A stretch of DNA of 64,000 bases from Ampelocalamus luodianensis (lineage: Eukaryota > Streptophyta > Magnoliopsida > Poales > Poaceae), in assembly GCA_036346255.1 (NCBI GenBank), contig CM070622.1:31894751-31958750 (forward strand), given 5' to 3'. This document shows positions 44,145 to 55,557 of the stretch, in pieces. The notes beneath the pieces were generated by a model. That model ran no database searches and was not told where the DNA came from. It was given only the letters and a program-made list of their open reading frames with translations. How positions within the stretch are numbered: the first letter of the stretch is position 1; each line of letters starts with the position of its first letter. A program made the position numbers and the translations under genes.

Positions 44145-46527
44145 GCCCTATTTGGTAGAGCTCTAGATTCTTAATTTTCAAATTCGCTCCGATTCTCCGA
44201 GAACTGAGTCATCTAAAAACATTTGGCTGGTAGGTTGGCTTCAAAAACTATATGAGGGAGGATTAGAGACAAATAGAAAAAGCTACCCCTTGTACAAATA
44301 CCTTAATTGTGTTTTGTAATGCTTGCTACGCAAATCACTAGGACCCGGACTTTATTCAATTTTCATGGAATAACAAGGTACTTTCATATAGTATAAGATC
44401 GAATTAGTCCACTACTTCACACCTAGTGCAAAGAAAGTGAGTCACCAGAAAAGGATTCCAACGGGAGCCACAGAAAAGATCATAAAAGTGAAATTCGCCA
44501 AAAAAAAGCCGTTCTTAATAAATCACCAAACTTGAATAGCAAAGTATGGTTCACCGGTAAATCAACCAACAACTTATGGCTGAATCACTACATATCAAAA
44601 CATAATAGGACGCATAGTCTTTCCAGTGTTTTACGACTCAACTAAACAATGGCTACAAACCCAAACATCATTATCATTGACTCTAGCTTCCTGCCCAAAG
44701 ATTGATACTGATGATAGAAGAGTAGACCTCCACCACTTAGTCGAACAGACTGAAACCCATGTCCTGCAAGTAGATTTGCAAAAAAAAATGAACATATTAT
44801 TGCAGACATTACAAAAAAAAATGCCCATGTGAAAAAAATATAATGTATATTGCTTAATCAAATTAATCAAGTTGAAAAATATACATGCAGATGCATTGCC
44901 AATTAGTCTCTTTCATACACTTCTGAGATTTCACAGAAAACCATCCAAACTACATACAATTCGAGAGTTGAACATACAATTTTTCACCTAAAACTACCCA
45001 AACTCCATGTAATGTTACAGTACTACAGTAGCAATCACACAATCACATAAGCATTGAAATTAGCCCAAGCACACAAGCAGAACTGCAATAGCAATCACAC
45101 AATCACATTAGTTTTTAAAACTGTGTAAGACTGTTTTTGTACAACAAAATTAGTCCAAGCACACAAGCAGTACTGCAGTAGCACTATTCATCATGGTTCA
45201 TGAGTGCCACAAATCATCAATCACAGAAAAGCATTGAAATTAGCCCAAGCACACAAGCAATTGATTTCTTGGCAATTATACAGAAGCATTGAAATTACAC
45301 GTCCGTTGCAGTTCCAGCAGCCCATCATTTTCAGATCGATTTCTTGGCAACTATACAGAAGAGAGAATATTGATGATTGAGGAGACATGCAAATTAGTTC
45401 CATATAGTTAACACTACCATACAAAAGCTAGGTAGTAGTATGGAGGATCTAGGTAGTTAGTTCCATATAGTTAACACTAACCATCATTGCATAATTTAAT
45501 TAGTACCTGTGGATGCCAGTCACGATGTATTATATTGCATCTTCTTGATTAGTGCTGATGTCAAAACAAAACAGGAAAGCTTTACTAGTTCAGGAGGCAT
45601 GAAACCAAACAAAACTTTCAAAAAATTTGCTAAGTAGACTACCTACCAGCAAAGCCCAGGCACCACCATCTGAGTTTCCGACAAAAGAACAGAACAATCC
45701 CAACAAATATGATACTACATAATACAAGGAACAATACAAATGTCTAACAAAAGAGGAGGACCTAACAACAGAGCCGTCCTCTCTGAGTGCTTCACCATAA
45801 TCGGCTGATTAATCCAATCACCACATAATAACACACCTCCCATCACACAAGAAAGGCTAACTCGGTAACTGTATTGTAGTTCAGGTTTCCTCTAGCAAAA
45901 ACGCAATAGGCGAAGAGGAAGGAGACAAAGGGAGTAGTAGGGAGGGCAAGAGGGAACGGGTGGATGAAGAGCATACCTTCACAGCAGGCCGACGGTGGCT
46001 CTCGGGAAATGGCGGCGGGGAAGAAGTTGGGGAACGACGGGGGCGACGAAGTCGGGGAATGGCGGCGGAAGCCTCTAGGCTTTCTGAGGCCAGGCTCGAA
46101 TGCTGGCGGCGGAATCTCTCGAATGCTGGCGGTGCAGCACTCGACGGCCGGCGGAGGCGCACACGAGGGCCGACGCCGCCTAGGGCTTCGACAAGGAAAT
46201 CGCCTCCCAGTCGCGAGTGCGAGAGGAGATGACGTGAGGGGGAATGCTCGGGGGTGTCTCGCGGTGGGGTTTTTCCAGGGGGTGTAGTTCGATGGCAATT
46301 ACAGGAAATAATAATCAATTTCAAGGGATATTTTCGTTTATACAAGGTTGGATTCCCACGAGAATCCACGGGAAGACTGCTTCTCTATTCTAATTCATTT
46401 TCGAGATAGCTCCTCGCGAAAAGTAGAATCTGGTGGCTTTAAGAAGTTTGGTATTTAGTACTGCTCCACGAGATCCAAATGAGAAGCTAGGAGTAGGAGT
46501 TGTACCAAATATGACCATAGTATACAA
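44145..46527. mobile_element. Possible DNA transposon block (ATTTGGTA-type ends)
   Basis: The left edge reads GGCCCTATTTGGTAGAGCTC. The right edge read on minus is GGTCATATTTGGTACAACTC, and both are followed by similar GATTCT/TCTCG-containing words. Cereal genomes hold many elements with such GGCCCTGTTTGG ends. The inside is non-coding and includes short direct repeats at 45060-45290 (CAATCACACAATCACAT; TTAGCCCAAGCACACAAGCA). A target duplication could not be assigned, so limits are approximate. Confidence 0.35.
45843..46369 (-). other. GC-rich open frames, unrecognised
   Basis: Two overlapping minus-strand frames (151 and 162 residues) rich in Arg, Pro and Ser cover a GC-rich island at 45950-46260. 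No domain is recognisable. Plus-strand frames of similar length exist, so coding is doubtful. It could be a captured 5' gene end with CpG-rich leader, inside the surrounding transposon-like block. Confidence 0.25.
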
Positions 46528-46716
46528 ACCAAACATGCCCTAGGTCATCAAAATTAAAACCACACTTTGACTAACAAAAGGGAATTTTGCCACACTTTTG
46601 AGTCATTGTCGTGTAGGAAGCGACAGAAATGGAATCTTGTCACACTTATAGCTACGAACCAAACGGACGCCTAAGTTAATCAAAGTTCCCTAACTTGAGG
46701 TGCGACAAAAGGAATG

Positions 46717-46845
46717 ATTTCGGCAAAGCTGGCGCTCGGGCTGGTGTTCGGCAACTCGTTCGTGACAATCCTCGGGCAGTTTCCGATCGGCATCCTGGAT
46801 GTCATGCTGCTCTTCTCCGCGATCGAAGGGGATAATGCACTTTAG
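46717..46845 (+). pseudogene. Probable molybdate-transporter (MOT1/SULTR5-like) fragment
   Basis: The frame reads ISAKLALGLVFGNSFVTILG, then QFPIGILDVMLLFSAIEGD, and ends at TAG 46843-46845. The pattern of a GLVFG segment followed by QFPIGIL and a hydrophobic LLF segment resembles a membrane segment of plant MOT1-type molybdate transporters, related to sulfate transporters. There is no start codon or upstream domain; a MITE-like repeat abuts it at 46710. It is a single-exon-size remnant, clearly non-functional. Identification is from memory of the family and moderate. Confidence 0.45.
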
Positions 46846-47228
46846 CCAAGATAATGGAATATTTGTGCCTGACTGATGCTATGCAAATACTGGTAGTTTG
46901 ATACTTTAGTTTGGTTAGTCTACTGGTCGCTCTTCTTAGGTACGTCGTATGGTTTGTGCCTCTGTGGGGTTTCGACGTGTCCTATATGTTCTCTCTGCGA
47001 GAAACTGGTAAGCCCATTCTTCGGTGTTCGACGGGTAAAAACGCAGCTGACAGTCGAGCTTGTCATGAGCTTGCTGTTGAGAGGCTAACAAAATATTGCG
47101 ATATTTATCTTCTGTGTGCAAACATTCGCGAGTTAAAATTTGAATACGGGGCATTAAACTGATCAGAATTCACGGTATTTTTTTTTGCATGCGTAAATCA
47201 AAAGCTTGATGGTTAATGATATGGGTAA
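46846..47228 (+). other. Unrecognised sequence after the transporter fragment
   Basis: It could include 3' sequence of the transporter fragment. An 83-residue frame at 46911-47162 shows no domain. Confidence 0.35.
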
Positions 47229-47229
47229 C

Positions 47230-47259
47230 GATATGACTCGATATGACTCGATATGACTC
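47230..47259 (+). repeat. Three tandem copies of GATATGACTC
   Basis: GATATGACTC is repeated three times without change, preceded by a related GATATGGGTAAC word. Confidence 0.95.
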
Positions 47260-48030
47260 AGATGTCTGATGCAAGCGGCAGCCTCAGACGCTTCATACAC
47301 CGTCCAAGTCCTTCCTCGCGTTCACATCACGCCATCTCCCTCAGCGTCCAACTCTGCCTGTGTCACCTTCTTGCCCACACGCCCAACAATCTCTTCCACT
47401 CTACCGTCCTCCAGTGCAAGGCAGTAGCCTGCTCAACTTGTGTTACTTGCAAGACACCACCGGCCCCGTCCTCTACAATCTCCTGCGGCTACCTGAGCTC
47501 CGCCGCCGCCGGCTGTGCCCCCCGCAAGCAGCGTAGTGCCGTAGCGGCCATCCGCTCTGCATCCTTGTCCGGGTTCCATGGCCTCCACATCCTCTTTCTA
47601 TTCTTTCTCTAGCGGCAGGGAGAGGGCATCAAGGCGGCTACGCAAGATCTGGGTTCACCGGGAAAGAGCCATCGAACCGGCCTCCTTCTTTGGAATTGAT
47701 CTCTACAGCCGCCGGTCATGGCATCCAAAAGCTCAATCTCACGGCATACCGAGCTCTGTCGTTGGAAGTGGCACCTGTGAGCACTACTCGAGCTCCCCGC
47801 ACCGCGTAAACCAATGGTGCTGCCGAGCTCTTTGGAGCGGCCTCCAAAAGTGCCGCCGCCGCTGGGCACAGCGTTGCCATTCCGCAACCCACAGCTGCTT
47901 CCACCCCGGCCAGGCGGCCAGATCCAGGTCCGCCGCTGATGAGGTTTCGGATTTGGCCAGATGTCGCCTCCTCCTTTGTGCTCGTCTGAATTGTTGCAAC
48001 AAGAATGTCGAGTTGTTGGGGGCAAGTCTT
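47260..48030 (+). other. Open frames of uncertain coding status
   Basis: Plus frames at 47253-47612 (119 residues) and 47578-48054 (158 residues), and minus frames over the same interval, are all open because the region is GC-rich. None has a domain I recognise. It may be part of the mobile element whose repeat-rich end follows. Confidence 0.3.
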
Positions 48031-48540
48031 TTTCAAGTTGCAATACTCTTCTAAAATGTTCTAAAATGTTGCAGTTGTTCTGAGTTTCTGACAAGTGTTT
48101 CACTTGTTGCAACATCTTATTTTTGTGGGAATGTTTTTTTTGTATTATTTCACAAATAATTTCTATTTGTTACAATTTTTTAGGTTATGTTTTATGTTTG
48201 CCGTGACATCTTATTTTTATTGAGATAGTTTTCTTGCATCGTTGCACAAATAATTCCCGCTGCAATTTTTTGGGTTGTGTATGTTACATGTGAGGAGTTT
48301 TTGTTACAAGCTCACTAACACAAATTGTTGCGTCCCATGATTTTTTGTTACATAGATCGAAAGGCTAACATTTACATCTTCAAGTGAGATCCAACCTTAA
48401 AGAGGATGGAAAAATATTTGCCTCATGATTTTTTGTTGCATAGATTGAAAGGCTAAGATTTACATCTTCAAGTAAGATCCGACGATGGAGAGAAGCATAC
48501 GATGAAAAAACTCCCATCTTACATCCGATTCTTAGTAGTC
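48030..48540 (+). repeat. TTGTTGCAAC-type degenerate repeat
   Basis: Words such as TTGTTGCAACATCTTATTTTT, here in the shorter form GTTGCAACATC, plus ACATCTTATTTTTATTGAG, GATTTTTTGTTACATAGAT and GATTTTTTGTTGCATAGAT recur. The 48340-48410 and 48420-48480 segments are near copies (AGGCTAAxATTTACATCTTCAAG). Similar motifs are common in subterminal regions of grass DNA transposons, but no terminus was identified. Confidence 0.5.
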
Positions 48541-48902
48541 GCCCCTCATGATATATCAATATAGGTACCAAAATCTTGTATGAAGTACGGATTTTGGAAG
48601 ATATATGGCCTGGTTGGTGACCTGAGCGACATGCCTAGAAAAAATGTGTGCCTAGAAGGAACAAAAGCTTCTCCTGATTTTTGCCCCCAGGCTATACATG
48701 TCTGAAGGTTTGTTCTTTGGTTAGAGACCTGAGCCTGAAAGTAAAAAGTACACTCACAAAGTCGTATGTACCCTACGAAGGAACGTTGTAGTGTATGACA
48801 GTTCTTTCTCCTAATATCTTTGCTAAACTTGCTGTCTATGGCAGGCGTCAAATTTTGGGCGCCTGAGCCAGGCTAACTACACCGAGAGGGTCATCAGGCA
48901 TG
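48541..48902. other. Host sequence left of the copia element, no gene seen
   Basis: It contains repeated CTGAGC/GACCTGAG words (TTGGTGACCTGAGCG, TTAGAGACCTGAGCC). It continues across the copia insertion at 55553. Confidence 0.4.
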
Positions 48903-48907
48903 CTAGC

Positions 48908-49179
48908 TGTTGAGGAACCGTCGCTGGCGAGTCCAGTCCGAGCGATTACCTCGTAGACAAGCGTAGAATCGTAAGAACAATGCATGAACACAAGAACAGA
49001 ATAAGAGATAGAACACAGAGATGTAGGGGGACTTCTTGCTTCTCTTTATTCCTTCATCCATCGATCAATCCTTTACAATGAATAGCACCCCCTATTTATA
49101 GGCTACGACCTTGCTAGGGTTTGGGATGGGGCGCCCACTAATGGGCCGACTGCAGGGTCAGACTCATGGTTTCCCAACA
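48908..49179 (-). repeat. Copia 3' LTR
   Basis: 272 bp, nearly identical to 55281-55552. It is preceded on minus by the polypurine tract at 49180-49192 (CCAAGGGGGAG). Confidence 0.93.
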
Positions 49180-49439
49180 CTCCCCCTTGGGCACCCATCC
49201 TTCATGTCCATGTCTCGTCAAAACTCCATCAAAACCCAGTGGGAAAAATTTGGAGAAAGAGTACATGATACACGTTCTGCTGTGATGCACGAATTGCCTC
49301 ATTAAAAACCTTAGCCGAGAAACTTCAGGAAAACTCGTCAAGGGAAAAAGAGTACAATCCACCCAATTTCATTTAATCTCCTGGATTTATTCTTTGGGTA
49401 CTCGATCTTCATGATCAAGCTTTAATAATGAGTTCGTGA

Positions 49440-49830
49440 AGGTTCTCCCACCGAATTCGCACTTCTCTCAAGTCTCATCATTCTAATTCACATATGCATC
49501 TTTCAAAGTTAGACGCAAGTGACTTAGTGAATAAATCAAGATTCTCACATGACTTAGTATGCAAGACTTTAAATACGCTCATCTTTTGCAATTCATGAGC
49601 ATAGAAGAACTTGGGGTTGATATGCTTTGTGAGAGGATTCTTCACATAACCCATCCGCATTTGTGCAACACAAGTGCATTATCTTCATAGATAATAAATG
49701 GGGTTTGTGCGGTATTCAATCCACATAATCACTGGATGTAGTGAATTATCCGCCGCCAAGCACATTCTCGTGAGGCCTCATACAATGCTATTATTTCGAG
49801 TGGTTCGTCAAGTCGATACAAGACTCGCTT
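49440..49830 (-). pseudogene. Copia RNase H remnant
   Basis: On minus, an IYEDNA-like stretch (TATGAAGATAATGCA) precedes RMGYVKNPLTKHINPKFFYA, HELQKMSVFKVLHTKSC, then LDLFTKSLASNFE. This matches the C-terminal RNase H of copia polyproteins, which removes the RNA strand during reverse transcription. The last part (49660-49478) is still open; the earlier part has frame breaks. Confidence 0.75.
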
Positions 49831-49839
49831 AGACGATTT

Positions 49840-51053
49840 TCATGGAATTGCAGCTCCACCACATATGAATTCATAGCATGTTTGCAATTTGATGTATGTG
49901 GGTCCTACAGTGCCGTCATCCGCATTGCCATTCATAGTTAGGTCTTGGTTCTTTCTATAGAATGATCAAGTTCTTTGCTTCCTTAGAGGTATCGGAAGAT
50001 GTCCTTCGCTCCTGCCAATGCCTTTGGTAGGTTTTGCACTATACCTTGCTAGTAGGTTCCCTGCAAATACAATGTCCTGGTCTAGTACAGCTTTGTTCAA
50101 TACATGAGTGTTTCTATCACACTTAAGTATGGGAATTCGGTCCTAGGACTTCCTCCCCTCTTCCTAGGTCTGCATGCGGGTCTTTGTCTTGTTACAAAGA
50201 TATTCACCATTGGCACTTTCAAAGGGTATGCCTTTTCAAAATCAAACCTTTCTAACACCTTCGAGTGTAGGTTGACCGATGTACTAATATCCCTTCAGGG
50301 CATGCCCAAGCTGCAAGCCTATGCAATATTTGGTTTTACCCAAACCTTTCATTTCAACTCCAACTTCTGTAAGAGCTTACTTTCCTAATATCCTTCAGAT
50401 TCGATGATATTCGGATCATTTTCATACACCGAGATTATACAAAATCCATTCGGGATCATCGATAAATACACAGGTTTATTCTCATTGTTTGTGTAGCCTT
50501 TCTTGCATAGAAAGTCGCTTCAAGTGATTATACCACATTCTCGCTTCGATTGCTTAAGTTCGCATAATGACTTTCTCGAGTTTCACATCGTACATATTTC
50601 TATTTGCTCTATCTTGGTTCGGGACATTGATACATTCAGGTATCTTCAATGTCCGAATCCAATATTTCATAAAGGTATGCTGGTACCCCATCCATCAATT
50701 TCAATTTGAACTTCAAGTTCACTGTCATTGAAATAAATGTCTAAAAGGGGTTCTGCCCATGATCGGGGAATAGGTTTCTTCATAATCATCTCCTGGATGT
50801 TCAATAAAACCTTATGCAACGAGCCTTGCTTCTTTTCATTTCTCTTTCGAACAAATGTCCACTTATGCCCTACGGGGTGCACAAGGGGAGGCGTACGGCT
50901 TATAGGCCCAAACACCATTCTTTTATTCAAGAGAATAATTCGCTTTCTATCGCTTCTTTCAATCTGATCTTTTCTTTCATTCAGCGAGCGATACAGTCTC
51001 TGAATCAAGATTGATGATTGTGGCAAGTTTATTTGCAAAGTATATGTCGACAT
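49840..51053 (-). pseudogene. Copia reverse transcriptase remnant
   Basis: On minus, HPVGHKWTFVRKRNEKKQGS near 50880 matches the start of copia reverse transcriptase, which usually reads KPVGCKWVFKRK. The preceding segment RSWAEPLL belongs out of order in another frame. The catalytic YVDD motif was not found, and the stretch 49840-50650 is badly decayed. It would have copied element RNA to DNA. Confidence 0.6.
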
Positions 51054-51594
51054 TGGCTGTTGTCATATTCAAAGATTCTCCCAATGTCATAAATTTTATA
51101 ATTATTTCTTCAAGGGGCGATTCTTCTAATGTTTTTACTTGCTCACCGCTGCTTTCTATTGCGGGGCAAGTCCCTTTAGTTTTTCAGTTCCGATGTGTGC
51201 GCACACATCCATACTGATGTCTCCTTCATGGGGATGTTCAATTGCACGCTTTTCAAGGTTCCGCACGGTACCAAGTCTCAACTGCTCCCTTCGTTCTCGG
51301 GCACTTCGATCGGCGGTGTGTCAAGTCCTTCTTATCCTTTTTCACCAGCGCCCCGGTTACTTCGGATTCGAGGGACCGGAGTTCTCGTCCTTTTCTAAGG
51401 CCTCTGGACGGGATTAGGGATACCTTCATTGGTATTTCAACCCTCTCCGGTGCATTGCGTACAGGCAAATGCTACTTGGTCACGCTCTTTCAATCACTAA
51501 AGTGGTCTGACAGTTGATTTGCTAATATTTGCAAATCTATTATCTTCTGGACTTCAATTGTCTTCTAGACTTCAATTATTTTCCGACATTATTA

Positions 51595-52400
51595 TCAAGG
51601 GTTGATTTCTCCCCTAATAACGGAAACTAACCTCATCCGATGTACTATCGTGAATTGGGCATTATTCAAATCTCTAGTCATATGGTCCAAATACTTGATT
51701 ATGGATGCTTGCCTCATAACCAACGATATCCCGGACTTTGGAGAAGACCTATTACGCTCAACTGCGGTGGTGGTATAGGTATATGACCCTTGCAACCAAA
51801 CCTGCGAAGATGAGTAGTTTTCGGTGCTGACCCTTGCGCTAGTTGTATAGGTGGATGGATGTTATAGGCCGACGGTCTAAAATTGATGAGAGTTGCTGCG
51901 AGCAGGACTGCGTGTTCCCAACACGTAGTTGGTAAATTACAATTCTTCAAAGTTCTGCTAGTCCATTCTGGGTACGGACATGCGGTACAAAATGCTCAAT
52001 TTTAATTCTCATTTTCATGCAATAATCATCAAATGCTTTCGGAGTGAGTTCTCCGACGTTGTCCATTCAGGTGGATTTCTCATGATGATCAGGGAAAATA
52101 TTTCTAATTTAATTATCTACGAGATTGGCTTTGCAAAAGCATGATTTCTCGTAGACAATAAACATACGTGCGACCATTCCGAGGAAGCATCGATGAGCAC
52201 TATAAAATACCTAAAATTACCCTTACAGGGGCTATATAGGACCGCAAAAGGTCTCCGTGGATACGGTCCAGGAATGCAGGGACTTCATCCTTCGCTTTCA
52301 GAGCAAAAGGTTTAGTAATTAATTTCCTGGTGGCACATGCGGGGCACACAAAATCTTCCTGATTCGAGAAATTCTTTATATTCATATTATGCCCCTATGA
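51595..52400 (-). pseudogene. Copia integrase remnant with gag-pre-integrase end
   Basis: On minus, CPACATRKLITKPFALKAKD then AFLDRIHGDLLRSYI (52385-52200) matches the end of the zinc-binding region and the beginning of the copia integrase core. NLPTTCWEHAVLLAATLINF and HLRRFGCKGHIPI (51950-51714) match the end of the core. Several frame breaks separate them. Integrase would insert the cDNA. Confidence 0.75.
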
Positions 52401-53396
52401 ATTGTTAATTATATTTCTCATCATCCTAAGACCTAGACGACACAATCTATCATGCCAGAGATAGAAAAGTTCAGAGCTTCCAAATACGGTTTTCAAGGCA
52501 AAGATAGGTCGCAGTGTCTTAATATTAGTGTAGTATAGCCCAATTTCATATGAAGGAAGATATTCTAATGCTATTTTTCACTTTCTTCACGCTTTGTAAT
52601 GAGCAGTATTCTGCACTATACTCTTCTTCGCCTCTACATGGAAACTATTAGCGCAAATATCCTTGAGAGTTCTAGTCGATTCTGGTACAACAAGTCTTCT
52701 TCAATGACCAAAGTTGTGCCCGTTGGGAGTATAATTATGGCCCTTCCGTGCCTATTATACAAGTATCATTTCTCATGATCGTCGTGAAGACTACCAAAGA
52801 TTCTTGCCGATCGACCGAAAATTTCTGCTTCTCTCAGATGGTATTCGTTGCCGCTACATGCTAAGCACACTTCCTCCATAGGCGCCACACGCGTTCTAAT
52901 ATAATGTACTTCATTAATATGTAGCGAAAGCAAGCAACACATAAATAAAATACTTGGATATCGTAACGTAACTTGCTATTATAAAGACGGAAAATAAGTC
53001 TTGCAGACTCATAATAAGAATTTAATGCTTTGCTCTCCTAGAGCTTGCAACCATTATTCAATAATTCAAAATTCGCTTCAATTACAACCGCAAGTTTCTA
53101 TAAAAGGTCCAAGTGCAATGCGTGCATGGATCTAATAGCGAAGTATTCAGAACTTCGCCTAAATCGGCCCATGCGCGATCTTCTCCTCTTGGCGCGCTAC
53201 GGTGTGGCGGCCGCGATGTCCAAAGGAGGGATGATGGGGCTGCATCGGGTCGTTTCACATTCATAAGTGCAACTAATGGATGTGGATCCTCTGTGCCTGC
53301 AATGGCGAGATATGCCTCATGCTATCATTTGCCCTTCTTCTTAGACTGTAAAGCATCAATAATATGCGACGCACGACCTTACCTTTTTTGCTCCTC

Positions 53397-53715
53397 TCAT
53401 TTGTGAGAGGCTTCATGGCCAACATTGCTACTAGGTGGCTGTAAGATGAAGTTCTTTCCTAGAACATCACCTTGAGCTTCCGCAACTTGCATGATGTCAA
53501 TTAATTCGGCATACTTCATGTAGCCGTCTTGACGATAGTTGCGTACGGATTGTACCGCGTTCGGGTGAAAGGTAGAAAGTCTTATCAATCTTCTGCTCAT
53601 CCGTGATTACATTACCACAGAATTGAAGACTGATACAAATTTTATACAAAATCTGGCCATGCTGGGTCAGTTCTTCGAATTCCTGATTCGTGATGCCAGT
53701 CATCTTCATATTCAT
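53397..53715 (-). pseudogene. Copia gag remnant
   Basis: Two overlapping minus frames carry NMKMTGITNQEFEELTQHGQ, then FHPNAVQSVRNYRQDGYMKY and AELIDIMQVAEAQGDVLGK. This fits the UBN2-like gag domain of copia elements. A frame change near 53580 separates them. The N-terminal part of gag, and any CCHC knuckle downstream, are not clearly visible. Confidence 0.6.
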
Positions 53716-53759
53716 GCAAAAAGTTCAAAGGATTACTACTGGTAATCTGCATAAAATGG

Positions 53760-55252
53760 TTGCAAAATTCTCACAATGCTCTTCGAACTCCAGGTTCGTG
53801 TTCCCGTATTTTTCTATGCATTTTTCATGATTTACTGCTATTTTCAGTGATTAAAAGCAATATATACAATTACATATAATCAAAACAGTAAATACAGTAA
53901 ATAAATTGCATAGAAATAACAATAACAAGAATAAACATGCTTCAAATTTCAAAAAATATGCAAAAAATTTGGATTCCCGAAGCCCTTTTCTGCTAGAAAA
54001 AGGATTTTTCTGCGAAAACTGCAAGTTTTAGGGGTTAAAACGTGAAAACTCAGTTCTGAGAGAATTTGCGCATAAATTTCCTATCTTCCGAGGGGTTTGC
54101 TGCAAAATTCCTTTAACCGCGAAGAATTGCGCGTAATTTTCATATATTCGGAGGGCCTTTTTGCAAAAACTTCGAATTTTCGCCTTTTTTTTTCTTTTCA
54201 TGTGGGTCGGCTACAAGTCGGCCTTTCTTGGCCCAATACCCCTTCGGCCCATGAAATAAGCCTTATCCGCCGGCCCGCAAAGATGGGGTAGGGTTTCTAC
54301 CCCAACTCCCAGCGGCATGCGCGCCGCAAAAAAATGCCTTTGCGAGGCGGCGTGGCGCAAAAATTGCCCGTCGAGGCGGCCGTGTGGCGCCGGTGGGTGG
54401 TGTCTGGGCGGGAGGGCCGTCGGCTCCTTCGCGGGCGACGGCGGGGCGCGCGGCGCCGCCGGCGAGGCGGCACGGCCGCCATCGGGCGGCGGCGGCGGTG
54501 GTCGGGACGCGCGGCCGCATGGCGGCGGCAAGGGCGGCGGTGCTAGCGAGCGGCTCCCGGCTTGCTCGGCAACGCCATGGCGCGGCGGTGGGACGGGCGG
54601 GGCGTGGCGGCGGCGCGCGGCGACGCGACGCCCCATCCTCCTTTTCTTTTTTTTCTTCTCTTTGCTTGCCGCGGCGGCGCGGTGGCCGCTACAGCGGCGG
54701 CGAGCGTGGCCGGGGCCGAGGCGGCGGCGGCGCGCCTTCAAGGCGGCGACGGCAGCGGCGCCGGCCATGCAATGGCAGGCAAATTGTTTTTTCTTTGAGA
54801 GGTTACTGTTCATGCATAGCTACTGTTCATCCATGAATGTATGCGATGCAATGTGGTGTAATACGAGATTGCAACGGGGCGCGCGACTTCATGCCTACAT
54901 ATGCATGCTTGCCGCGGTTTGGCGCGCGTGGCTCGTCGTTGCCTCGTGGCGACACGTGATGGCGGGCTATGCCGACCGTAACGATCGCGAGGTAGTGATA
55001 CCGCTTGCAAAGCGGTGCCTCGCATAGTGTCTTCCATACGATTGCATATACTACTTACGGTACAATCATCATCTACTCTTTCATGCAATCCACCGATCGG
55101 CTTGGCCGGCGACTTCAAGTCGGCTCGCGGTAGATTAGAGCAGATTTGCACCGTAGAAAAACCAATCTAGAAAGCAACAATTGCGAATTGAAAGCAATCT
55201 AGAAAAACGATTCAATCTACGAGTGTCGTTCATCGACGGTTACCTTTTCGAT
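53760..55252 (-). other. Long copia leader with a GC-rich block
   Basis: About 1.5 kb separates the primer site from the recognisable gag. The interval 54280-54830 is extremely GC-rich, with Pro/Arg/Ala-rich open frames on both strands (200 residues at 54813-54211 on minus, 236 at 54317-55027 on plus). The interval 53800-54200 is AT-rich. Frames on both strands have no recognisable domain. The block may be captured host sequence. Confidence 0.4.
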
Positions 55253-55263
55253 GCGAGGAGAGT

Positions 55264-55280
55264 CGATCGTGCTGATAACG
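55264..55280 (-). other. Copia primer-binding site
   Basis: On minus, directly after the LTR end CTCAACA, comes CGTTATCAGCACGATCG, a primer-site sequence common in plant copia elements (TTATCAGCACG, related to the initiator tRNA-Met internal site). Confidence 0.65.
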
Positions 55281-55552
55281 TGTTGAGGAACCGTCGCTGG
55301 CGAGTTCAGTCCGAGCGATTACCTCGTAGACAAGCGTAGAATCGTAAGAACAATGCATGAACACAAGAACAGAATAAGAAATAGAACACAGAGATGTAGG
55401 GGGACTTCTTGCTTCTCTTTATTCCTTCATCCATCGATCAATCCTTTACAATGAATAGCACCCCCTATTTATAGGTTACGACCCTGCTAGGGTTTAGGAT
55501 GGGACGCCCACTAATGGACCGACTGCAGGGTCATGCCCATGATTTCCCAACA
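55281..55552 (-). repeat. Copia 5' LTR
   Basis: 272 bp, matching 48908-49179 with few substitutions. It is followed on plus by the target duplication CTAGC. Confidence 0.93.
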
Positions 55553-55557
55553 CTAGC

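Larger units (their letters stand above)
48908..55552 (-). mobile_element. Ty1/copia retrotransposon, full length, TSD CTAGC
   Basis: Two 272-bp LTRs (48908-49179, 55281-55552) start TGTTGAGGAACCG and end CCCAACA. They are flanked by CTAGC at 48903-48907 and 55553-55557. The primer site lies beside the right LTR and the polypurine tract beside the left, so the element reads on minus. Domain order on minus is gag, gag-pre-integrase and integrase, reverse transcriptase, RNase H, which is the copia order. All domains carry stops or frame breaks. Total length is 6.65 kb, of which about 1.5 kb is an unusual leader. Confidence 0.93.

Noticed and set aside
54211..55027. Long Pro/Arg/Ala-rich frames on both strands
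   Set aside because: Open frames on both strands in extreme GC sequence without any domain. They are treated as part of the copia leader, not as genes.
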